Translations under genes and position numbers: made by a program | Shown: positions 35,504 to 44,558 of the stretch, in pieces | Position numbering within the stretch: the stretch's first letter is position 1 | How the letters are laid out: every line of letters starts with the position of its first letter | The notes under the pieces: generated by a model | Seen by the model: only the letters and a program-made list of their open reading frames with translations | What the model was told of the DNA's origin: nothing | The model's database searches: none | Assembly (NCBI RefSeq): GCF_019459225.1 | Contig: NZ_JAIAZY010000010.1 | Span: 1 to 64,000 of the forward strand | Reading direction: 5' to 3' | Length of the DNA stretch: 64,000 nt | From: Bacillus sp. IITD106 | GTDB taxonomy: Bacteria; Bacillota; Bacilli; Bacillales; Bacillaceae_C

Positions 35504-36553
35504 ATGTATCAATTGCTACTAGTTGATGATGAACATTCGATTGTTGATAGTCTATCATTAACCATTTCTTGGGGAAAAGTTGGAGTAACCAATATATTTA
35601 AAGCTTACTCCGCTTATGAGGCACTTGATATTTTGAAGAAAAACTCTATTGATATTGTGATTACAGACATTAGAATGCCGGGGATGTCAGGAATTGAATT
35701 AATTGAAGAAATAAATAAAAATTGGAAACACATTAAATGTGTTCTGCTATCTGGATTTGATGATTTTTCATACGCACAGCAGGCAATCAAGTTTGGAGCT
35801 TCAGATTATTTACTTAAACCCGTTAAAGATGAAGAATTGATGAATACGGTAAAGCAACAAGTGAAAAGTCTAGATGTAGAATCGGAAAATAATACTCTCT
35901 ATCAACCTCCGACTTTACATCAGTTGCTAGATAGTGGTTTATTTGATCGTGTGGAAAAAAAGCTTGCGTCGATTTTTAACGAGTTGAATACGGAAAGTTT
36001 CTCATCTAAAGAGTATTTATATGAAGTATTTTATTCGATAACCAGTGCGTTTATTTATATTGCACATAAACATGGTAAACATTTATCCTATATGATAGAA
36101 GACGATATCCAAAAAATATCAAGAACTAAGGATTTTACACCAGAAGAATTGAAGAGTTGGACGTTCGATTCATTGGAAAAAATTAAAAATGTCGTGATAA
36201 ATGAGCAAAATGATACGCGTTTTCCAATCATACGTCAAGTACATACCTTTATAGAAGAAAACTTGGATAAGGATGTCTCATTGCAAAAGATTGCTGACCA
36301 TGTATTTTTACATCCAGTATATCTTTCGAAAATATATAAAATGGAGACTGGGGAAGGCATAAGTGAATTTATTTATAAAACTCGAATGAAGTACGCCTCC
36401 AAGTTTCTTTTAAATAGCAACCGGAAAATTATTGATATTGGAACAGCGGTTGGATATCAAAATACGTCTTATTTCATTAGAGTTTTTAAAGATTTTTTTG
36501 GGGTTACGCCTCATGAATATAGGAATGCAAGTTATAAAAATAATGTGAAATAA
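35504..36553 (+). CDS. YesN-type response regulator (REC + AraC HTH)
   Basis: A 349-residue regulator: receiver domain 1-120 with phosphorylated Asp55 in VITDIRMPG and the signalling Lys in YLLKPVK; linker 121-245; AraC-type double helix-turn-helix 245-345 (FIEENLDKDVSLQKIADHVFLHPVYLSKIYK ... IDIGTAVGYQNTSYFIRVFKDFFGVTPHEYR). Many YesN-like proteins are 500 residues or more; this one has a short linker. Partner of the kinase at 29835 and probable activator of the receptor-permease genes. GAGGTGA before the ATG. Confidence 0.93.
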   Translation: MYQLLLVDDEHSIVDSLSLTISWGKVGVTNIFKAYSAYEALDILKKNSIDIVITDIRMPGMSGIELIEEINKNWKHIKCVLLSGFDDFSYAQQAIKFGASDYLLKPVKDEELMNTVKQQVKSLDVESENNTLYQPPTLHQLLDSGLFDRVEKKLASIFNELNTESFSSKEYLYEVFYSITSAFIYIAHKHGKHLSYMIEDDIQKISRTKDFTPEELKSWTFDSLEKIKNVVINEQNDTRFPIIRQVHTFIEENLDKDVSLQKIADHVFLHPVYLSKIYKMETGEGISEFIYKTRMKYASKFLLNSNRKIIDIGTAVGYQNTSYFIRVFKDFFGVTPHEYRNASYKNNVK

Positions 36554-36571
36554 AACTAAGGTGGTATGGTA

Positions 36572-37360
36572 ATGAAATTAGGATTAATAGGTGCTCCAGT
36601 TGAAGAAAGTTTTAAAACAGCAAAGGAAAAGGGATTATCATTTCTTGAATTTTGCATCAATATAGGTGAGGATGTTGATCAATTTCTTGGAAATATTCCG
36701 CAAATATCTGATTGGAGTAAATCGTATAATATTGGGATACAGTCCATCGGACGTTGGGGAACAGATAAAATAGATAAAAATGGCAAAATCATAGAAGAGG
36801 AATTGCAAAGATCTTTTCAATTAATTGATGCCGCTAGTACATTAGGCTGTGAAAATTTTGTCTGTGGTTGCAATTATGTGAAGGAACTGTCTTATTACGA
36901 AAATTGCCAAGCGGCTATTGAATATTTATCTAAGCTCATTCAATATGGTGAGGAAAAAGGAGTTACTATTTCTACATACAATTGCCGCTGGAATAATTTC
37001 ATTAAAGATGAAATGGCATGGACAGTCATTCATGGTTACTTAACTAATTTAGGAATCAAGTATGATCCTTCCCATTCGCGATATGCAGGCTGCGATTATT
37101 TAAAAGAAATGCGGGATTGGGGAGATCGTTTCACACATGTTCATATTAAAGGTTCTGTCATCATTGATGGAAAAAGATATGATGATCCTCCGGCTGGACT
37201 AGATCAGACCGACTGGAAAACGTTCATAGCTATCTTATATGCCAAGAAATATAACGGTGGCCTTAGTATTGAACCGCATTCCGAAAACTGGGTTGGAGAA
37301 TTAGGGGAAAAAGGCCTTGATTATACGATTGATTATATGAAAGAACTACTAATTTATTAA
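36572..37360 (+). CDS. sugar phosphate isomerase/epimerase (xylose-isomerase-like TIM barrel)
   Basis: A 262-residue AP-endonuclease-2-superfamily TIM barrel. Metal-site candidates run in order: Glu in LSFLEFC near 27, Asp and His in KYDPSHSRYAG near 165-175, His in THVHIKG near 191 and Glu in LSIEPHSEN near 230. Family members isomerise or epimerise keto-sugars or act on inositols; the substrate is open. The ATG at 36572 has AAGGTGG seven bases upstream; an ATG six bases earlier abuts the site. Only enzyme in the uptake cluster, so it probably works on the imported sugar. Confidence 0.85.
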   Translation: MKLGLIGAPVEESFKTAKEKGLSFLEFCINIGEDVDQFLGNIPQISDWSKSYNIGIQSIGRWGTDKIDKNGKIIEEELQRSFQLIDAASTLGCENFVCGCNYVKELSYYENCQAAIEYLSKLIQYGEEKGVTISTYNCRWNNFIKDEMAWTVIHGYLTNLGIKYDPSHSRYAGCDYLKEMRDWGDRFTHVHIKGSVIIDGKRYDDPPAGLDQTDWKTFIAILYAKKYNGGLSIEPHSENWVGELGEKGLDYTIDYMKELLIY

Positions 37361-37386
37361 AGTAGATAACCGATTTTATGGAGAAA

Positions 37387-37439
37387 AGGCACCTCCTCTC
37401 AACAGAAAAACACAGCGGGGATGAGGATGCCTATTTTTT
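37387..37439 (+). terminator. terminator closing the carbohydrate cluster
   Basis: GGCA and TCCTC on the left pair with GAGGA and TGCC on the right (two-base bulge), a long loop, then ATTTTTTC. The loop is large, so strength is uncertain. Confidence 0.55.
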
Positions 37440-37482
37440 CATGATTGAAAACATGTTTGCAATAGGGAAGGAATCTACATAT

Positions 37483-37601
37483 ATGCCTAGAGTGGTATGG
37501 TTATTAATTATAGGGCAATTTATATTAATGACGGGGTCTTCTTTTTTATGGCCTTTGAATTCAATTTAATGAGTGACCATCTAGGGAAATCATTTGAACT
37601 T
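37483..37601 (+). pseudogene. broken N-terminus of a second YttB-like MFS transporter
   Basis: The ATG with AAGGA upstream opens MPRVVWLLIIGQFILMTGSS, then FLWPLNSI, which lines up with the start of YttB at 28446 (SSFLWPLNAI is shared almost unchanged). The frame then stops at TAA 37567. In the neighbouring frame the next bases read MSDHLGKSF, matching HDHLGKSL of YttB, so a frameshift has occurred. After about 40 codons the similarity ends at the leuS promoter. Over the shared stretch the DNA differs at many sites, so this is an old paralogue, not a recent duplication. Confidence 0.8.
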
Positions 37602-37629
37602 TTGATTTTTTGTTGAAACATTGTATAAT
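37602..37629 (+). promoter_or_regulatory. sigma-A promoter of the leuS T-box transcript
   Basis: TTGATT (37602-37607), 16-base spacer, TATAAT (37624-37629), about 30 bases before the T-box leader. Confidence 0.7.
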
Positions 37630-37659
37630 AATGATTACAATTGGTAATATCATGAATAA

Positions 37660-37957
37660 CATATTTGAAACGATAACGAAGGATTAGTAATGATGAACAG
37701 CCTGTTTAGAGAGTTGGCGGAAGGTGCAAGCCAATCGGGAACCATCATGAACTCACCTTTTAAGTTGCATGTGTCAACGGATTTTTTAGAATTTATTCGA
37801 TCTCTTGTAGAATATATTATTAAAATCCAAGTAATACATGCCGTTTTCCGCGTTAAGGATGAATGAAGCGAGTGTAATGACACTAATGTGGGTGGTACCG
37901 CGGGAGATTCAACCTCTCGTCCCAAGAAAAATGTTTTTTTGGGATGAGGGGTTTTTT
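37660..37957 (+). promoter_or_regulatory. leucine-specific T-box riboswitch
   Basis: Stem I region holds CTC at 37752-37754 in the context GAACTCACC, the usual specifier-loop setting; CTC is a Leu codon. The T-box AATGTGGGTGGTACCGCGG lies at 37885-37903 and can pair with the uncharged tRNA acceptor end. The terminator CCTCTCGTCCCAA / TTGGGATGAGGGG with six T follows at 37913-37957. Uncharged tRNA-Leu should switch leuS on. Confidence 0.95.
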
Positions 37958-37971
37958 GTTTTTTATAGATT

Positions 37972-38246
37972 GTCTAGCTTCAGCGCCTATCGACTAGTAA
38001 ACTTCTTGACCTTTTCCCTACGATAAGTCAACATCGACTCGTCTTGTCTAGCTGCAGTCGCCAGCCCCTCGAGGTCAAATAACCTGAGTCAATAAAAGTC
38101 AAAATACAGACTTTTTTTGACTCAGAACATTTGCTTGTCGGGGCTAACCGGGCGACTTCCGCTTTTCCAACCTCGTCGTGTTTCCTTTATCGCAAGTCTT
38201 GGGCCCTGAAGTTTATACGTCGATGAGCAGGCGCTTACGCTTTTCT
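37972..38246 (+). repeat. dispersed palindromic element A, copy 2, interrupted by element B
   Basis: The left part (GTCTAGCTTCAGCGCCTATC ... GATAAGTCAACATCGACTCG) and right part (CTCGTCGTGTTTCCTTTATC ... AGGCGCTTACGCTTTTCT) match copy 3 at 44559 on either side of a foreign 126-bp piece. Without that piece the length is about 149, like copy 3. It lies between the T-box terminator and the leuS start, so it is in the leuS leader RNA. Confidence 0.85.
38043..38169 (+). repeat. palindromic element B nested in element A
   Basis: It starts CTTGTCTAGCTGCAGTCGCC and ends GGCGACTTCCGCTTTTCC. AGTCGCC/GGCGACT and AGCCCC/GGGGCT form the outer stem, and GAGTCAA..AAGTC / GACTTTTTTTGACTC an inner stem. I recall near-identical GTCTAGCTCCAGCGCC...AGCCCCTCGAGGTC elements as dispersed repeats in several Bacillus genomes. 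Confidence 0.75.
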
Positions 38247-38265
38247 AAATTAAGGAGGAAGTATC

Positions 38266-40680
38266 ATGAGTTTCAACCACAAAGAAATAGAACAAAAATG
38301 GCAAAAATATTGGGAAGAACATAAAACATTTAAAACAGATGCACATGGGGAAGGAAAAAAGTTTTACGCCCTTGATATGTTTCCATACCCATCTGGTGCT
38401 GGGTTGCATGTTGGACATCCTGAAGGATATACGGCGACCGATATTCTTTCAAGAATGAAAAGAATGCAAGGCTACAACGTTCTTCATCCAATGGGATGGG
38501 ATGCTTTCGGGCTTCCAGCAGAGCAATATGCACTTGATACTGGTAATAATCCGGCTGATTTTACGCAGCACAATATTGATACGTTTAAAAGACAAATTAA
38601 AGAACTTGGGTTTTCATATGATTGGGATCGTGAAATCAACACGACTGATCCGAATTATTATAAATGGACGCAATGGATCTTCACAAAGCTTTTTGAAAAA
38701 GGGCTTGCTTATGTTGACGAAGTGCCTGTTAACTGGTGTCCAGCTCTAGGAACAGTACTTGCAAATGAAGAAGTCATCGATGGGAAAAGTGAGCGTGGCG
38801 GACATCCTGTAGAACGCAGACCTATGAAGCAATGGATTTTAAGAATTACTAAATATGCGGATCGTCTTCTTGAGGATTTAGAAGAGTTGGATTGGCCAGA
38901 AAGTATTAAAGATATGCAAAGAAACTGGATTGGGCGTTCAGAAGGTGCCGAAGTTATATTTGGGATTGACGGTTTTGATGAAACGTTCACTGTATTTACG
39001 ACTCGTCCAGACACGCTTTTCGGTGCAACGTATGCAGTTCTTGCACCAGAGCATCCATTCGTCGAAAAAATTACGACGTCAGAGCAAAAGTCCGCTGTTC
39101 AAGCGTATATCGATCAAATCAAATCAAAGAGTGATCTTGAAAGAACGGATCTTGCAAAAGATAAAACGGGTGTTTTTACAGGGGCGTATGCTGTAAATCC
39201 TGTAAATGGCAAAAAAATCCCGATTTGGATAGCGGATTATGTGTTAATGTCATATGGAACTGGTGCCATCATGGCTGTTCCAGGGCATGATGATCGAGAT
39301 TATGAATTTGCTAAAACATTCGGATTGGATATCGTTGAAGTTGTAGCTGGCGGAAATGTCGAAGAAGCAGCTTATACGGGGGATGGGGTTCATGTGAATT
39401 CCGGATTCCTTGATGGAATGAACAAGGAAGATGCTATTTCTGCCATGATTGAATGGTTGGAGAAGGAAGGAAAAGGGACGAAGAAGGTCACTTATCGACT
39501 AAGAGATTGGCTATTTAGCCGTCAACGTTATTGGGGTGAACCGATTCCGATAATCCATTGGGAAGATGGAACAATGACGACTGTTCCTGAAGACCAACTT
39601 CCTGTGGTATTACCTGAAACGGATCAAATTAAACCATCTGGTACAGGTGAATCACCATTAGCAAATATTGAAGAATGGCTTTATGTAGAAGACCCTGCTA
39701 CAGGGAAAAAAGGTCGACGCGAAACGAATACAATGCCGCAATGGGCAGGTAGCTGCTGGTATTACCTTCGTTATATCGATCCTAAAAATGATACAGCACT
39801 TGCGGATGAGGAGCTTTTGAAAAAATGGCTTCCGATTGATATTTATATCGGTGGTGCCGAGCATGCGGTTCTTCACTTGCTATATGCACGTTTCTGGCAT
39901 AAATTTTTATATGACATTGGTGTTGTACCAACGAAAGAGCCTTTTCAAAAACTATTTAACCAAGGGATGATTCTTGGTGAAGGCAATGAAAAAATGAGTA
40001 AATCAAAAGGGAATGTTGTAAACCCGGATGATATCGTGGCAAGCCATGGTGCTGACACATTGCGTTTATATGAAATGTTCATGGGTCCTCTAGACGCTTC
40101 TAAAGCTTGGTCTACTACAGGTCTTGATGGCTCACGCCGCTTTCTTGAACGTGTTTGGAGACTATTTGTAGATGAAAATGGTAAGCTTACTGAAAAAATA
40201 AAGGAAGGCGCAGGCCCAGTTCTTGAAAAAGTGTATCATCAAACCGTTAAAAAGGTAACGAATGATTATGAAGCTTTACATTTTAATACCGCTATATCTC
40301 AATTGATGGTATTTATCAATGAAGGATATAAGGCTGATGTTCTGCCAAAAGAGTATGTTGAAGGTTTTGTAAAATTGCTTTCCCCAATCGCTCCTCATAT
40401 TTCAGAAGAACTGTGGGAAAAACTTGGGAACGCAAACACCCTTGCATATGAAACATGGCCAGTATATGATGAAGCAAAGCTTGCCAGCGATGAGGTAGAA
40501 ATCGTTGTTCAATTGAATGGCAAGGTTCGTTCAAAATTGATGATCTCACGCAAAGCGACACGCGAAGAACTTGAAGAAGTTGCATTGAATGATGAAAAGA
40601 TCAAAGAAATGATTGCGGGAAAAACGATTCGAAAAGTAATTGCGGTTCCTGGTAAATTAGTAAATATTGTTGCGAATTAG
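38266..40680 (+). CDS. leuS: leucyl-tRNA synthetase
   Basis: An 804-residue class I synthetase charging tRNA-Leu. HIGH-type signature HVGHPEG near 49-55 after [18 protein letters not shown] near 574-581, and the inserted editing domain with the TTRPDT motif near 245 ([13 protein letters not shown]) and [19 protein letters not shown] near 331. TAAGGAGG before the ATG. Regulated by the T-box upstream; its leader also carries two palindromic repeat elements. ytwF follows after 19 bases. Confidence 0.98.
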   Translation: MSFNHKEIEQKWQKYWEEHKTFKTDAHGEGKKFYALDMFPYPSGAGLHVGHPEGYTATDILSRMKRMQGYNVLHPMGWDAFGLPAEQYALDTGNNPADFTQHNIDTFKRQIKELGFSYDWDREINTTDPNYYKWTQWIFTKLFEKGLAYVDEVPVNWCPALGTVLANEEVIDGKSERGGHPVERRPMKQWILRITKYADRLLEDLEELDWPESIKDMQRNWIGRSEGAEVIFGIDGFDETFTVFTTRPDTLFGATYAVLAPEHPFVEKITTSEQKSAVQAYIDQIKSKSDLERTDLAKDKTGVFTGAYAVNPVNGKKIPIWIADYVLMSYGTGAIMAVPGHDDRDYEFAKTFGLDIVEVVAGGNVEEAAYTGDGVHVNSGFLDGMNKEDAISAMIEWLEKEGKGTKKVTYRLRDWLFSRQRYWGEPIPIIHWEDGTMTTVPEDQLPVVLPETDQIKPSGTGESPLANIEEWLYVEDPATGKKGRRETNTMPQWAGSCWYYLRYIDPKNDTALADEELLKKWLPIDIYIGGAEHAVLHLLYARFWHKFLYDIGVVPTKEPFQKLFNQGMILGEGNEKMSKSKGNVVNPDDIVASHGADTLRLYEMFMGPLDASKAWSTTGLDGSRRFLERVWRLFVDENGKLTEKIKEGAGPVLEKVYHQTVKKVTNDYEALHFNTAISQLMVFINEGYKADVLPKEYVEGFVKLLSPIAPHISEELWEKLGNANTLAYETWPVYDEAKLASDEVEIVVQLNGKVRSKLMISRKATREELEEVALNDEKIKEMIAGKTIRKVIAVPGKLVNIVAN

Positions 40681-40699
40681 TTCAGGAAGGTGAGAAGGA

Positions 40700-41014
40700 A
40701 TGGAGCTTATCAAATCAATTACTCCCGAAGAAGTCCAAAAGCAGCTCGAGGAAGGGAAAACATTAAACCTCATTGATGTAAGAGAAGATGAAGAAGTAGC
40801 AGAAGGTATGATTCCTGAGGCAGTTCATATAAAAATGGGTGATATTCCGGAAAACCTTGATAAACTGGACCCAAATTTGGAATATATTATTATTTGCAGA
40901 TCAGGAGGTCGAAGCGGAAGAGTTTGTGAGTACCTTTTTGATCAAGGCTATAATGTTTGTAATATGGTTGGCGGAATGCTGAAATGGGAAGGCCCACTTA
41001 AACCTAAAAAATAG
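40700..41014 (+). CDS. ytwF: rhodanese-domain protein YtwF
   Basis: A single-domain rhodanese of 104 residues. The active-site Cys66 lies in IICRSGGRSGRVCEYL, and DVREDEEVAEGMIPEAVHI is the conserved N-terminal substrate-loop region. It would carry persulfide sulfur to an acceptor; the partner is unknown. AAGGTGAGAAGG before the ATG. It probably shares the leuS transcript and ends in a strong terminator. Confidence 0.92.
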   Translation: MELIKSITPEEVQKQLEEGKTLNLIDVREDEEVAEGMIPEAVHIKMGDIPENLDKLDPNLEYIIICRSGGRSGRVCEYLFDQGYNVCNMVGGMLKWEGPLKPKK

Positions 41015-41022
41015 GATTGTAC

Positions 41023-41070
41023 AAAAAGGTTATCTAGAAAGAGGTTGTAACTTTCTAGATAGCCTTTTAT
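41023..41070 (+). terminator. leuS-ytwF terminator
   Basis: GGTTATCTAGAAAG / CTTTCTAGATAGCC, one mismatch in 14 pairs, 9-base loop, then TTTTATTATT. One of the strongest terminators in the window. Confidence 0.93.
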
Positions 41071-41113
41071 TATTAATATGATTAGATAAAATAGATTAGA
41101 TAAAAAGGGGGAG

Positions 41114-42043
41114 TTGAGCATTACAATTTTAATGAATGTTTTAAAATCAATAGCTCTGTACATAGTGGTAATATTGTTACTTATCTTAATTGTACTGTTT
41201 CCACGTGACCCGGTTTATGATTATGAGGGGGAGGCGATGACGCCAATCCTTAAATATGAATTTCATTGGGATGAATATAAAGAAAATTTGCTGAATTTTT
41301 ATCATTCTCTAAAAGATGAGCATTCATTAGGGATGACACAATATGATCTTAAAGCGGAAGAAGAGATTAAGAGGTATTTACCGAAAAGTTTAAAAGTGAT
41401 TGCGGTTGCTTTCGTTCTAAGTATTGTGTTTGGAATATTGAAAGGTATTTTTGACTATAGGGTTAAAGATAGCAAACTCAAAATATTTGGAAATGGAAGC
41501 ACTTGGTTCCTTCAGTCGATTCCTGATTTCTTCATCATACTTTGTGTTCATTGGCTGACTATTTTCATGGTTCCTACGTGGCGAATTTTTAATAACTCTG
41601 TTTGGTATAATTTTTTAGCCATTGGATTCCTTGTTTCTTTATATCCAATGATGTATATCGCGCGCATTACATTTGCGGCGATTGCTGCTGAAGAAGGGGA
41701 GTTGTATATTCAAGTTGCGAAGTCTAAAGGATTTAGCAATAAAAAAGTGTTATATAAACATATTATGCGTAATAGTATGCAAACGATTTTAACTCATATA
41801 ACGCCTTTAATGCTTTTTATCCTTTCAAGTCTTCTCATTACAGAATATTTAGTTGGCTATCAAGGATTAGCATATCGGGTTTTTACAGCTATAGGTGTAG
41901 CTCATACTACTGTGTGGCCACCATATGAGCCCGGAATCATAATTGGAACTGGTCTTTGCTTTATCGTGCTTGTCATGTTCTCTCAACTTGTTAGTTTTAT
42001 AATTAAAAAAAGTATAAAGCTAGAATGGGAGAGAGATTCGTGA
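41114..42043 (+). CDS. OppB-like ABC permease
   Basis: A 309-residue permease of the dipeptide/oligopeptide class, with an N-terminal helix, an extracellular stretch of about 70 residues, then five more helices. The EAA-like loop is EEGELYIQVAKSKGFSNKKVLYKHIMRNSM near 194-223, and ITPLMLFILSSLLITEYLVGYQGLA is the conserved OppB region. The start is uncertain: TTG 41114 lies right behind AAAAGGGGGAG. No ATPase or receptor gene is adjacent. It overlaps the next permease by four bases. Confidence 0.82.
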   Translation: MSITILMNVLKSIALYIVVILLLILIVLFPRDPVYDYEGEAMTPILKYEFHWDEYKENLLNFYHSLKDEHSLGMTQYDLKAEEEIKRYLPKSLKVIAVAFVLSIVFGILKGIFDYRVKDSKLKIFGNGSTWFLQSIPDFFIILCVHWLTIFMVPTWRIFNNSVWYNFLAIGFLVSLYPMMYIARITFAAIAAEEGELYIQVAKSKGFSNKKVLYKHIMRNSMQTILTHITPLMLFILSSLLITEYLVGYQGLAYRVFTAIGVAHTTVWPPYEPGIIIGTGLCFIVLVMFSQLVSFIIKKSIKLEWERDS

Positions 42044-42930
42044 GAAATAAATATTTAATTATCGGATGTGTTTTGTTAGCCTTTCTTTTATTCGTTATGT
42101 TTATTGGACCGAAATTACCATTTGTTGATACAAAATTAGAAGCTGAACGGCTTTACTTTCCTGAAAACGGAAAATTCCAAAAAGCTCCATATGCTCCTTC
42201 AGAACGCCAATGGTTTGGATCTGACCGCGAAGGGAGAGATATTTTTAGCTTACTAGTATTGGGTGCAAGCGAAACGATGCTTCTTATTTTTGGAATTACA
42301 ATTCTACGATATATCATCGCCATCCCGCTCGGATTATCAGGGTATAAGAACAAAGGAATCATGCCCAAGATTATAAATGGGTGGCATAAACTTTTTTCAA
42401 GTCTTCCGGTTATCTTTATATCCATTATTGCGTTGAATATGCCCTTTCTTATTTTTTCTGAGCATCGAATGTATTGGGCTATCTTGACTATAGCACTCGT
42501 TGAAGTTGGAAGAGTAAGTTATATTATTCAACAGCAAGCGCATTTAATTTCGAAAAAGCCATATATGGACGCTGGAATAACATTAGGGATGAAACCGGTA
42601 AGTCTTCTAAAAAACTACTATCTATCTAATCTAGCACCTGAAATCGCAACCAATTTTTGCCTAGATGTCGGCAGAGTGGCATTATTGATGGGGCAGTTAG
42701 CGATTTTTGGGATCTTCATGAAAGTGGATTTTGTTCAAACAGGTTTCGGCTTGATGGAAATTGTGAATACAAGTCTTGAATGGGGAACGATGATGAGGGA
42801 GTCAAGAAAAGACGTTGTCACTGCATTTTGGATTCCGTTTTTCCCAGCACTTGCATTAGCATATGTGATTTTCACTTTCAATATATTGGGAGAAGGGTTA
42901 AGAAGATTTTTTAACCGCCACTTAGAATAA
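42040..42930 (+). CDS. OppC-like ABC permease
   Basis: A 296-residue partner of the previous permease. N-terminal helix MRNKYLIIGCVLLAFLLFVMF, then WFGSDREGRDIFSLLVLGASETM, the OppC hallmark normally read as GTDxxGRDxxSRL with Arg replaced here by Leu. YMDAGITLGMKPVSLLKNYYLSNLAPE is the EAA loop. The start is GTG 42040 in the GTGA overlap with the upstream stop, behind GGGAGAG. Substrate unknown; nickel, peptide and sugar transporters share this fold. Confidence 0.84.
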   Translation: MRNKYLIIGCVLLAFLLFVMFIGPKLPFVDTKLEAERLYFPENGKFQKAPYAPSERQWFGSDREGRDIFSLLVLGASETMLLIFGITILRYIIAIPLGLSGYKNKGIMPKIINGWHKLFSSLPVIFISIIALNMPFLIFSEHRMYWAILTIALVEVGRVSYIIQQQAHLISKKPYMDAGITLGMKPVSLLKNYYLSNLAPEIATNFCLDVGRVALLMGQLAIFGIFMKVDFVQTGFGLMEIVNTSLEWGTMMRESRKDVVTAFWIPFFPALALAYVIFTFNILGEGLRRFFNRHLE

Positions 42931-42998
42931 ATTCTGAATGTTATAAAAAGTAACTTTTTTGGATATAATAATTAAAAAATTCCGAAAAGGTGAGAGCG

Positions 42999-43181
42999 AT
43001 GGTTCAAGTAAAATTATTCGATTGTGAGCACGAAAAAGATCTCGAAGATGAAATGAATAATTTTCTCGGAGATCTGGAGGAAAGAGATATAATTGATATT
43101 AAATATAATGTTGCTGCGATTGGGGAAGCTGGTTCAGAGCAAGTTTATTGTTTTAGTGCCATGGTGTTGTATGTAAAATAA
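42999..43181 (+). CDS. cse60: sporulation protein Cse60 family
   Basis: A 60-residue protein, MVQVKLFDCEHEKDLEDEMN, then IIDIKYNVAAIGEAGSEQVYCFSAMVLYVK, matching Cse60 (YteV), a small protein made under sigma-E in the B. subtilis mother cell. Function unknown. The ATG at 42999 follows AAAGGTGA; a GTG three codons earlier sits in that site. A TATAAT-like box (near 42964) lies upstream, but I cannot tell sigma-A from sigma-E control. Confidence 0.85.
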   Translation: MVQVKLFDCEHEKDLEDEMNNFLGDLEERDIIDIKYNVAAIGEAGSEQVYCFSAMVLYVK

Positions 43182-43210
43182 AAGCTGTCTAGATCATGTC
43201 TAGACAGCTT
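43182..43210. terminator. bidirectional terminator cse60 / ytfP
   Basis: Perfect 12-bp stem AAGCTGTCTAGA / TCTAGACAGCTT with a 5-base loop. On the minus strand it is followed by TTTTATTTT (for ytfP); on the plus strand the T run is weak. Confidence 0.85.
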
Positions 43211-43213
43211 CAT

Positions 43214-44470
43214 TTAGGTTAAAAGCGCTGCATTCGTACCGGCTAATCTTCCTGTTACTAAAGCCGATGTGATGTTGTAGCCTCCAGTGTATCCGTAAAT
43301 ATCTAGCACCTCTCCACAGAAATACAGACCAGGCATGATCTTAGAGGCCATTGTTTTAGGTTCAATTTCTTTAACAGATACCCCTCCGCCTGTGACAAAA
43401 GCTTTTTCAAGCGACAATGTTCCATTCACTTTAAATCGGAATTGTTTGCAATTTTGTGCAAAGGAACGCAATTTTTCACTAGAAATCGATGCGCATAATG
43501 CTCCAGGGTCTATTTCGCTTTGTTCTAATAAAAACAATAAATAACGCTCAGGAAGGATTCCTTTGAACGCATTTTTTATAGCCTTCTTTGGCTCTTCCTT
43601 CACTATTTTTAAAAAATCCTTATGTAAATCCTCTAATTTACGTTCAGGAAGTGCGTCCAATGACATCATAACTTCATCGAGTTTCCATTTTTTTTGCGCC
43701 TTCACGACGAATTGACTACATCTCAGAACAGCTGGTCCGGAAATGCCAAAGTGCGTGAAAATCATATCCATTTGATGAGTAATGAGTGCCTTTCCTTTCG
43801 GATTTAGAACACTTAATGCTACATTACGCAACGATAATCCTTGTAATGTTTTTTCTTTTATAAAATCTTCCGATGATGTAACAGGAACTTCAGTTGGGAA
43901 TAGCTCTGATATCGTATGACCTGCTGCGATTGCCCAAGGAAATCCATCGCCTGTTGAGCCTGTTTGAGGAACAGACTTACCGCCAGTTGCAACGACGATG
44001 GCTTTACTTTTTATGGTTTCACCAGAATCTAGCAATATTCCACTCGTGTGATGGTTCTCGAATAGCAGTTCCTTCACTGGACTATTTACTTTTATTTCTA
44101 CACCAAGTATATCTAGCTGTTTTAAAAGAGCATCTACAACTGATTGAGCTCGGTCTGAAACAGGAAACATCCTCCCATGATCTTCTTCCTTAAGTTCTAT
44201 CCCAAGATTTTCAAAAAAGCGGATGATATCTTCGTTGTTAAAAACAGAAAATGCACCGTAAAGAAAGCGGCCGTTTCCCGGAATATGACGGATAATTTCG
44301 TCGATCGGAAGCCTGTTCGTAACATTGCAGCGTCCACCACCGGAAATCGCCAGCTTGCGTCCTAATTTATTTCCTTTATCAATGAGAAGAACTTTAGCAT
44401 TATTTTCAGCAGCTCCAATAGCAGCCATTAATCCTGAAGGTCCTCCGCCAATTACAATGACATCATACAT
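43214..44470 (-). CDS. ytfP: HI0933-family flavoprotein YtfP
   Basis: A 418-residue NAD(P)/FAD-dependent oxidoreductase. The N-terminal dinucleotide fold is [39 protein letters not shown] follows near 43-58, and [19 protein letters not shown] near 164. The C-terminal [43 protein letters not shown] closes the FAD site. The reaction is not known; BaiN-type bile-acid reductases belong to the same family. The ATG at 44470 was chosen because upstream GTG/TTG codons lie in the AAGGTG site. Confidence 0.9.
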   Translation of the reverse strand: MYDVIVIGGGPSGLMAAIGAAENNAKVLLIDKGNKLGRKLAISGGGRCNVTNRLPIDEIIRHIPGNGRFLYGAFSVFNNEDIIRFFENLGIELKEEDHGRMFPVSDRAQSVVDALLKQLDILGVEIKVNSPVKELLFENHHTSGILLDSGETIKSKAIVVATGGKSVPQTGSTGDGFPWAIAAGHTISELFPTEVPVTSSEDFIKEKTLQGLSLRNVALSVLNPKGKALITHQMDMIFTHFGISGPAVLRCSQFVVKAQKKWKLDEVMMSLDALPERKLEDLHKDFLKIVKEEPKKAIKNAFKGILPERYLLFLLEQSEIDPGALCASISSEKLRSFAQNCKQFRFKVNGTLSLEKAFVTGGGVSVKEIEPKTMASKIMPGLYFCGEVLDIYGYTGGYNITSALVTGRLAGTNAALLT

Positions 44471-44558
44471 AATATAGTTCAACACCTTGTTATTTGCTGT
44501 TTGCTATGGTAATTATATATTCAAAACTTTGCAGGTACTTTCTACAATTACTGTTTCC

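Noticed and set aside
37378-37482. Extension of the YttB-like fragment to an upstream ATG
   Set aside because: The extra 35 codons run through the terminator of the carbohydrate cluster and have no similarity to YttB. The ribosome binding site fits the ATG at 37483.
37650-37925. 91-codon minus-strand frame upstream of leuS
   Set aside because: It is antisense to the T-box leader, whose conserved RNA motifs explain this sequence.
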